From assembly GCF_015244565.1 (NCBI RefSeq), contig NZ_JABCQG010000020.1, positions 1-34,531 on the forward strand: a stretch of DNA of 34,531 bases. The letters are read 5' to 3'. The translations under genes and the position numbers were made by a program. Under the pieces are notes generated by a model. The model did not search any database. It saw nothing but the letters and a program-made list of their open reading frames with translations, and was not told where the DNA came from. Each line of letters opens with the position of its first letter. The first letter of the stretch is position 1. This DNA is from Gluconobacter vitians. GTDB lineage: Bacteria > Pseudomonadota > Alphaproteobacteria > Acetobacterales > Acetobacteraceae. Positions 25,961 through 34,531 of this stretch are shown piece by piece.

Positions 25961-27940
25961 TTGAAACTGCTCACCTTCCGCACTCTGCACGTCCTGCGGT
26001 TATCAGGACGTGGATGCCTGTTTCTCGGAACAACCCTTGGCGTCCTCGTACTGGGGACAAAAGCCCGGGCCGACGATGATATCGTTTCAAAAATGGAACA
26101 GGAAATGAGCCGCCTTCAGGCCGCTCAGGCCCATGTGCAGGAAGAACAGCGCGCCATCAATCACGACATGGCCGTGCTGAAAGCGGAAATCGCCCGACAC
26201 CACGCCTCGGGCAGCTCTGCCTCCCATGCCTCCGCCTCCCATGACGGACAGCTCGCCGCCGCCCGTCCGGACGCCCGCACTGACCTCCACGCAGAGCATG
26301 GCGAACGGATCACCACCGCATCCGCGCGCCGTCATGGCCTTAAAACCGCCGAAGCTCCCCAGTTCACGGCTACGCCTGGCGAAATGACCGCCACCGCCGG
26401 AGCCGAACCTGTCCGCGGCGCTGTGGCACGGCGCGACCGAGTTTCCCTCTCCCCCACCGGACGCGGGGTGATCGACACGGACAAGGGCTCCGAACTCGCA
26501 GTCGTCGGGCATCGCGCCGAAGACGTGCTCGTCCATTTCGCGGAAAACGGCGTGGGTCCGCATCCGCGTGAGACGCTGGGCGCGCAGTCCGCGGGTGCCG
26601 TCGGCGATCACGGCGTGTTCCATCTCGGCCCGGTCACGCTCATGCTCGGCGGTTTCGTCGATACGGCCGCCGTGCTCGAGAACCGCCATGTCGCATCCGA
26701 TACGTTCAACTACTGGCAGGACATGCCGTATCCGAACGAGCCGCGCTATCACACCAACAATTTTGACGGCGGCGCCCGCTACAGCCGCCTGTCCCTGCTC
26801 GCACGCGGCAACATCAATTCCGAAGCCACGATCTCGGGCTTCTTTGAATCCGATTTCGGCGCCGGCGCCGTTACGACCGATCCTTACGAGAGCAACAGCT
26901 ACTCCTTCCGTCTGCGTCAGGCCTATCTGGCCTATGACGACAACAAGGAAGGCTGGCATTTCCTCGGCGGTCAGGCCTGGAGCCTTCTGACGCCGGGCCG
27001 TGCCGGTATCGTCGCACGACAGGAAAGCCTTCCGGAAACGATCGAAGCCTCGATGCTGGCGGGCCAGACCTGGTCCCGCCAGTGGCAGGTCCGCATCGTG
27101 AAGGATTTCTTCCATCACCGTCTGTGGACCGGTCTTTCAATCGAAAACCCGGCCACGCTGTATGACACGACCGGCTTTTCCACCAGCAACGGTGCGGTGT
27201 CGATGCCCAACGGCTCCACCGTCACGATCGGCGAGAACGGTGTTGGCCTGACCAATGACACGGCCAATTTCTCCAATGAAATTGCGCCTGACGTCATCGG
27301 CAAGGTCGCCTACGATCCCGTCTGGGGCCATTACGAAATGGAAGGCATCCTGCACTTCCCCCATGACCGCGTAACCATGGGCAATACCGGCCATAACAAC
27401 ACCGCCATCGGCGGCGGCGCGGGCGGCTCCATGATCCTGCCGCTCATTCCCGGCAAGGTGGAACTGCGCATGGCCGGCCTCGCAGGCTGGGGCATCAACC
27501 GCTACGGCTCCGTCCTGCTGCCCGATGCCACGCTCAAGGCCAATGGCAGCCCCGATCCGCTCTTCGGCGTCCAGGCCCAGGCCGGCATCATCGCGCATCC
27601 CAACCCGCGCATCGATGTCTATGGCTATTTCGGCACCCAGCGCGTCGGCCATTCCTACTTCAACCAGAACGGCAGTTCCTACGGCTACGGCAATCCCGGC
27701 TATTCCAATGCCGGCTGCCTGCAGGAACTCTCCGCCCTGTCCTGCACCGCCAACACCCGTGGCGTGTCCGAAGTCACGCTCGGCGCATGGTGGCGCTTCT
27801 TCAAGGGCAAGTTCGGCACGGTGGAAGCCGGCACACAGCTCGCCTATGCCCGCCGCCAGATCTGGTCCGGCATTGGCGGCGATCCACATACCAGCATGAG
27901 CCAGATCTTCTTCGACTTCCGCTACCTGCCCTTCCAGTAA
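25961..27940 (+). CDS. Coiled-coil porin-like outer-membrane protein
   Basis: A 659-residue outer-membrane barrel protein. It starts at TTG 25961, supported by a strong GGGGGAA 5-6 bases upstream and by a complete signal peptide (MKLLTFRTLHVLRL...GTKARA, about 38 residues). Residues about 40-75 form a coiled coil (KMEQEMSRLQAAQAHVQEEQRAINHDMAVL), expected to trimerise or reach the cell wall. A low-complexity Ala/His-rich stretch follows (about 75-200). The barrel (about 225-659) starts HLGPVTLMLGGFVDT and has alternating strands and aromatic girdles, ending FFDFRYLPFQ. Such porins are common in acetic acid bacteria; the transported solute is unknown. A strong hairpin follows the stop codon. 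Confidence 0.85.
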   Translation: MKLLTFRTLHVLRLSGRGCLFLGTTLGVLVLGTKARADDDIVSKMEQEMSRLQAAQAHVQEEQRAINHDMAVLKAEIARHHASGSSASHASASHDGQLAAARPDARTDLHAEHGERITTASARRHGLKTAEAPQFTATPGEMTATAGAEPVRGAVARRDRVSLSPTGRGVIDTDKGSELAVVGHRAEDVLVHFAENGVGPHPRETLGAQSAGAVGDHGVFHLGPVTLMLGGFVDTAAVLENRHVASDTFNYWQDMPYPNEPRYHTNNFDGGARYSRLSLLARGNINSEATISGFFESDFGAGAVTTDPYESNSYSFRLRQAYLAYDDNKEGWHFLGGQAWSLLTPGRAGIVARQESLPETIEASMLAGQTWSRQWQVRIVKDFFHHRLWTGLSIENPATLYDTTGFSTSNGAVSMPNGSTVTIGENGVGLTNDTANFSNEIAPDVIGKVAYDPVWGHYEMEGILHFPHDRVTMGNTGHNNTAIGGGAGGSMILPLIPGKVELRMAGLAGWGINRYGSVLLPDATLKANGSPDPLFGVQAQAGIIAHPNPRIDVYGYFGTQRVGHSYFNQNGSSYGYGNPGYSNAGCLQELSALSCTANTRGVSEVTLGAWWRFFKGKFGTVEAGTQLAYARRQIWSGIGGDPHTSMSQIFFDFRYLPFQ

Positions 27941-27949
27941 GTGCCCCCA

Positions 27950-27985
27950 CCCCGGACAGGCTCACCCCCTGTCCGGGGCGCTTTC
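27950..27985 (+). terminator. Strong hairpin terminator between convergent units
   Basis: CCCCGGACAGG (27950-27960) pairs exactly with CCTGTCCGGGG (27968-27978) around a 7-base loop, followed by a T-containing stretch (CTTTCATC). It begins 10 bases past the porin stop and may also stop the convergent metal-efflux transcript. Confidence 0.85.
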
Positions 27986-27989
27986 ATCG

Positions 27990-31041
<3,052 letters not shown>

Positions 31042-31050
31042 GAAACCCGG

Positions 31051-32213
31051 TCAGTCCGTATCCAGCCCGCTGACGAGCGACATGGATTTCAGGGCAAAGC
31101 TGCCCTCCGTCACCACACGGTCCCCCGCCTTCAGATTGCCCTGCACGACGACGCTCTTATCCGTCGCCAGCCGCACCCGGACCTCGCGCGGCGCATACTG
31201 CCCATCGGCCGTCTGCACATAGACAAGGTCATGCCCCTCGATCGTCTGCACCGCATTCGACGGCACGATCATGCCGTCCACGGCCTCACTGGTTTCCAGC
31301 GCTGCATCCAGCATGATCCCCGGCCGCAGAAACGCCACCGGTCGGTCCACGACACACACCACCCGCACCAGCCCCGTCACCGGATCAGCCACGCCATCAA
31401 TCGTCGTAATCTTCGCCCGGAACGGCTCAGCCCGCGCATTCCCCGACGGACGAACCGTCACGACACCACCAGGCACCAGCCGCGACACCTCATCGGGCCG
31501 CAGATCCGCGACAATCCACACGCCCGACAGATCCACGACCGTCGCCACAGGCTGCCCCGGCGTCACATCCGACGCCACGGAAGTCTGGATGGACTGCACC
31601 ACACCCCGCACCGGCGAAATCAACGTGGAGGCCTCATCCTGCACGATCTTTTCCGTCACGGAGGTGAACTCCTCCGTCAGCCGATGCTGGATCAGCCCGA
31701 TATCCGCTTCCCGCGCCACGACCGCACTGCGCGCCTGCTGCACCGCCGCCTGACGCCGTCGCACTTCCCCGGCCGACACCGTGCTGCCCACAAGCGACTG
31801 CCCGCGCCGATAGGCCAGCTCGGCCTCCCCCAGCGTCGCCTTCGCTGACGCCAGAGCCGCCTCGTCCTGCTCCAGCTGACGATGCAGCACGTGAAGGGAA
31901 TGATCCGTGTAATCAATGAGCGCCTGCCCGGGCACCACGTTCTGCCCCGGCGTCACTCGCACCGCCGTGACCTTCCCGTCTCCGCTCGTGCGAATCACCA
32001 CCGTCCGCGACAGATCCGCGCTCACCCGCGCCAGTGCCGAGACCGTGTCATGCAGCGTCCCCTGCCGCACCCCGCGGTCTGAAGATGCTCACCCTCCTGC
32101 GCCTCGGCCCCGAGCGTCAGCGGCTGCATCCAGCCCGGCGCATCCGCCGCACCCGCATGTCCAAGCGCGCACAGCGCCACCCCACAGACCAGAAAACGCA
32201 CAAACCGGCTCAT
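31051..32213 (-). pseudogene. Efflux periplasmic adaptor (CzcB/CusB type), frameshifted
   Basis: The membrane-fusion adaptor that links pump and outer-membrane channel, intact length about 387 residues. A signal peptide (MSRFVRFLVCGVALCALGHAGA) starts at ATG 32213, whose ATG overlaps the stop of the preceding gene (ATGA). After about 47 residues the frame is lost at a run of four Gs (plus strand CCCC 32070-32073). Restoring one G would join HLQTAG directly to VRQGTLHDTVSALARV and the rest of the adaptor: barrel-sandwich halves, a coiled-coil hairpin (about 105-165 of the second frame) and the beta-barrel, ending SMSLVSGLDTD. A homopolymer indel is a common sequencing error and also a slippage hotspot. 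The GTG at 32070 could only make a protein without export signal. Confidence 0.88.
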
Positions 32214-33499
32214 GGAATGGTCCCCGTCGCAATACCCATCCGGATGATCGCCGCATGCCAGGCAATCTCCGCACGGTTCAGATCCAGCAGCGCCCGATAC
32301 GCATCCATCCGTGCCCGCAACGCCTCGATCAGCGGCGTCTCACCCACCCGCCAGGACCGCTCCATCCCGTCCGCCCGGCGGAGCATGGAACTGGCCTCGA
32401 CGCGCGAGTTCGACAGCGACCCCGTCGCCGCGACCAGATGCGCCCGCACCTGCGCCATTTCGTTGCGCACAGCCCGCCGCGCCTCGACTTCCTGCCGCGT
32501 TGCCGCCGCCATCCGGTCCCGTGCCGCGGATTCCTGCGGCGTATTCGTCACCGCACTGGGCAGCGGCACCCGCAGATTGACGCCCACCTGCGTGTCCCAG
32601 GGGCTGTCATACTGCCCCTGATCAATCGCATCGACACCGATTTCCGGATTGGGCATGAAGCTCTTGCGCGCCAGTTTCATCTGGTTCTGCGCCGCAATCA
32701 CGGCCTGATGCGTCGCCCGTACCCGCGGATCGACATCCTCGACCCAGCGTGCATCATTGGCCCGCGTCAGCGCCAGCCAGTGCTCATCCGCCTGCGTAAT
32801 GTCCGGCACACCCGGCAGCCCCGTCAGCGTCCGCAACTGGCTCGCAGTGGTTTCGATTTCCTCAGCCGCCATGTCCGCTTCGCTGCGCGCCTGCGCCAGC
32901 TGCGCCTCCACGGCCTGCTGATCCGACACTGCGATTTCACCCACATGCCCGGCCCGCTGCACGTCTCCTTCGATCCGCCGAAGCGCGGCCACCGTTGCCA
33001 GAGCCGCCGTCTGCCGACGCATGGCCATGATCGCAGCCCCGGTCGCATCCACAACCCGCACCGCAACCGACATCCGCTCTACATCAAGACGAACGGTTGC
33101 TGTCTTCGCCTCGGCCTTCGCCACATTCTCGGTCGCCGTGCCCTGCCCCGGCAGCCAGAGCGGCACGGAAACGCCGCCCTGCCAGGTGATGTAGCCATGA
33201 TTGGAGCCGCTGATACGGTCATCATAGTAGTCGCCCGTCAGCGTCGGCCCGCCTGCAAACCAGGACTGCGCCGCCTTCGCCCGCGCATCGGCAGAATCCT
33301 GATTAACTTCCAGTTCGGCCCGCACGGGGTCCGTTCTCCAGGCCGCCGCAATCGCATCGTGAATGGACAGCGGCGCCCCCATCCCTTCCGAGGCCCGGAC
33401 CGGCGCCACTCTACATGCCAGCGCAACAAGACACGCGGCAGCCACCTGTCGACGCGACAGTCCCGCACACCACGCAACGGAAAGGGAATGAAATGCCAT
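32210..33499 (-). CDS. TolC-family outer-membrane efflux protein (CzcC/CusC-like)
   Basis: A 429-residue outer-membrane channel of a tripartite metal efflux system. An N-terminal signal sequence ends around VAPVRA (about residue 36). Then come the two repeated helical-barrel segments of TolC proteins: SIHDAIAAAWRTDPVRAELEVNQDSADARAKAAQSWFAGGPTL near the start and the equivalent DPRVRATHQAVIAAQNQMKLARKSFMPNPEIGVD in the second half, each followed by long amphipathic helices. This copy reads through without a break, unlike the two genes behind it. It heads the operon, whose order is channel, adaptor, pump. Start ATG 33499 follows a GGGGGATGAG stretch. A divergent iron-linked gene begins 147 bases away. 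Confidence 0.9.
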   Translation of the reverse strand: MAFHSLSVAWCAGLSRRQVAAACLVALACRVAPVRASEGMGAPLSIHDAIAAAWRTDPVRAELEVNQDSADARAKAAQSWFAGGPTLTGDYYDDRISGSNHGYITWQGGVSVPLWLPGQGTATENVAKAEAKTATVRLDVERMSVAVRVVDATGAAIMAMRRQTAALATVAALRRIEGDVQRAGHVGEIAVSDQQAVEAQLAQARSEADMAAEEIETTASQLRTLTGLPGVPDITQADEHWLALTRANDARWVEDVDPRVRATHQAVIAAQNQMKLARKSFMPNPEIGVDAIDQGQYDSPWDTQVGVNLRVPLPSAVTNTPQESAARDRMAAATRQEVEARRAVRNEMAQVRAHLVAATGSLSNSRVEASSMLRRADGMERSWRVGETPLIEALRARMDAYRALLDLNRAEIAWHAAIIRMGIATGTIP

Positions 33500-33592
33500 C
33501 CCCGTCTCATCCCCCGCTCTGCCAGACGTGTCAACGAAAGGATGCGCGACACCCGGTCCGGCGCCTGATTGCCGCCCTTCACAAACGGCCTT

Positions 33593-33621
33593 ATGACTCC
33601 AAGATAAGAGTCATTCTCAAC
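33593..33621. promoter_or_regulatory. Fur-box-like site in front of the PiuC-type gene
   Basis: On the minus strand TGAGAATGACTCTTA (33619 to 33605) agrees at 11 of 14 positions with the 7-1-7 Fur consensus TGATAATNATTATCA. It overlaps a second inverted repeat, ATGACTC (33593-33599) with GAGTCAT (33608-33614). It lies about 27 bases before the ATG, where a repressor would block the promoter. Iron control is inferred and agrees with the function of the gene. Confidence 0.6.
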
Positions 33622-33645
33622 TAAATTTTCCAGAGATCGAACCCC

Positions 33646-34329
33646 ATGCTCGTCCACATCCCCAATGTCCTCTCCCCTGAAGAAGTCCGCTATTTCCGTG
33701 ACAGACTGGAAGCCGCCGAATGGACGGATGGCCGCGTCACCGCCGGCGAGCAGTCCGCCAAAGCCAAGCTGAACCTCCAGATCCCGCAGGACTCGCCCGA
33801 ATGCCGTGAACTCGGGGAGCTCGTCCTGCGCGCGCTAGGCCGCAACCCGACCTTCAACAGCGCTGCCCTGCCCCTGCGCGTCTATCCGCCGCTTTTCAAC
33901 CGCTACGACACCGGGATGCATTTCGATGCCCATGTGGACAATGCCATCCGCCCGATCCCCGGTGCGGGGATGCGCATCCGCACGGACGTCTCTTCCACGC
34001 TCTTCCTCACCGGTCCGGATGAATATGACGGCGGCGAACTCGTCATCCAGGACACTTACGGCACCCAGAGCGTGAAACTCCCCGCAGGCGACATGGTGCT
34101 CTACCCCTCGACCAGCCTGCACAGCGTCAACCGCATCACACGCGGCAGCCGCTGGGCCTCGTTCTTCTGGTCCCAGTCCATGGTCCGCGACGACACCAAG
34201 CGCAGACTGCTCTACGACTTTGACTGCTCCATCATCGAGACCCGCAAGGCGCTGCCCGACAGTCACCCCGCTGTCCTCGGCCTGACCTCGACCTATCACA
34301 ACCTGCTGCGCCAGTGGGCCGAACTCTGA
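33646..34329 (+). CDS. piuC: PKHD-type Fe(II)/2-oxoglutarate dioxygenase
   Basis: A 227-residue cytoplasmic dioxygenase of the PiuC/YbiX group. It shows the double-stranded beta-helix core with iron ligands H96 and D98 ([10 protein letters not shown]) and H159 ([10 protein letters not shown]), and R169 for 2-oxoglutarate; also the family's [26 protein letters not shown] and the ending about 227 residues long, which is usual. Family members are often next to siderophore receptors and are repressed by iron; their substrate is not known, although a role in iron uptake has been proposed. Start ATG 33646; the Fur-box-like palindrome upstream and a strong terminator downstream suggest a single-gene iron-regulated unit. 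Confidence 0.95.
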   Translation: MLVHIPNVLSPEEVRYFRDRLEAAEWTDGRVTAGEQSAKAKLNLQIPQDSPECRELGELVLRALGRNPTFNSAALPLRVYPPLFNRYDTGMHFDAHVDNAIRPIPGAGMRIRTDVSSTLFLTGPDEYDGGELVIQDTYGTQSVKLPAGDMVLYPSTSLHSVNRITRGSRWASFFWSQSMVRDDTKRRLLYDFDCSIIETRKALPDSHPAVLGLTSTYHNLLRQWAEL

Positions 34330-34340
34330 CTTTCCCGCCC

Positions 34341-34369
34341 AACCGTGCCGGAATTCTTCCGGCACGGTT
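34341..34369 (+). terminator. Hairpin terminator of the PiuC-type gene
   Basis: A 13-bp perfect stem (34341-34353 with 34357-34369) with a TTC loop stands 12 bases past the stop. It is G+C-rich and followed by mixed sequence with a T-run only at 34394-34398, so it may be partly Rho-independent. Confidence 0.75.
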
Positions 34370-34423
34370 CCGGCTCCGCACGGCAGCGATAATTTTTTAC
34401 TGGAAACAATCAAATAAAAACTA

Positions 34424-34531
34424 GGGCCTGTTAGCACTTGATCCAGTCTGCAGCAGCAGCGATGTGTATGACGGCAAGGAATGACGCCGCTGTTTTTTCG
34501 TATCTGGTCGCGACTGCACGCCACTCCTTGA
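34424..34531 (-). mobile_element. IS5-family insertion sequence, one end only
   Basis: The left end visible here begins near GGGCCTGTTAGCA at 34424-34436, immediately after a CTAG (34421-34424), a target type used by the IS427 group of the IS5 family. The rest of the element continues beyond the window. The group assignment rests on the transposase C-terminus and target sequence and is approximate. Confidence 0.75.
34431..34531 (-). CDS. IS5-family transposase, C-terminal end (partial)
   Basis: Thirty-three codons read KEWRAVATRYEKTAASFLAV and then IHIAAAADWIKC before TAA (34433-34431). The pattern R-x-V-A-T-R-Y-[ED]-K-T-A-x-x-F-L-A is the typical C-terminus of IS5-type DDE transposases; the Glu in RYEKTA is the last catalytic residue region. 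The start and most of the protein are outside the window. Confidence 0.85.
   Translation of the reverse strand, partial: KEWRAVATRYEKTAASFLAVIHIAAAADWIKC

Noticed and set aside
31916-33568. 550-codon plus-strand open frame opposite the TolC-like gene
   Set aside because: Same pattern: low-complexity Arg/Pro-rich product, no ribosome-binding site, opposite a clearly recognised gene.

Overview
The window looks like chromosomal DNA from an alphaproteobacterium of the acetic-acid-bacteria type (Acetobacteraceae, for example a Gluconobacter relative). This is inferred from the protein flavour, the fairly high G+C of most of the window, the many TonB-dependent receptors, a metE behind a cobalamin riboswitch, and an IS5-type transposase end at the right edge. 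The species cannot be fixed from sequence reading alone.

Layout. (1) 1-4668 is an A+T-richer, gene-poor segment. It starts with a 38-bp perfect palindrome and holds a glycosyltransferase-like hypothetical gene (minus), a secreted protein with a phage-tail-fibre-like end (plus), long empty stretches and a small element bounded by inverted repeats. (2) 4669-13949 has two tandem GH92 alpha-mannosidases (minus) divergent from a large TonB-dependent receptor (plus), which resembles a small mannan or mannoprotein utilisation locus. (3) 14115-21061 is a methionine block: metE-metF (minus) behind a cobalamin riboswitch, divergent from an ArsR-HTH/methyltransferase fusion regulator, then a second TonB-dependent receptor. 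A+T-rich palindromes lie on both sides of the regulator gene. (4) 21069-25429 (minus) holds a nitrilase-superfamily amidase, a small YgiB-like protein, a glutathionylspermidine-synthase-like ATP-grasp protein, and a DUF1800 protein fused in frame to the back half of a DUF1501 protein. (5) 25961-27940 (plus) is a coiled-coil porin-like outer-membrane protein starting at TTG. (6) 27990-33499 (minus) is a CzcCBA/CusCBA-type heavy-metal RND efflux operon. Its TolC-like gene is intact, but its adaptor and pump genes carry one frameshift, and one frameshift plus one in-frame stop, respectively. (7) 33646-34329 (plus) is a PiuC-type Fe(II) dioxygenase behind a Fur-box-like site, followed by a strong terminator. 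(8) The last ~108 bases are the transposase 3' end and terminal repeat of an IS5-family element.

How the genes work together. The best supported circuit is methionine synthesis. B12 binding to the leader RNA should switch off the B12-independent synthase MetE and the co-transcribed MetF. The divergent ArsR-methyltransferase protein is placed to bind the A+T palindrome over its own promoter and adjust the same pathway, probably in response to S-adenosylhomocysteine. The two GH92 enzymes and their divergent receptor could release mannose from yeast-type mannans and import products. The metal efflux operon appears to be decaying unless the three lesions are sequencing errors. No CRISPR array, rRNA or tRNA was recognised.
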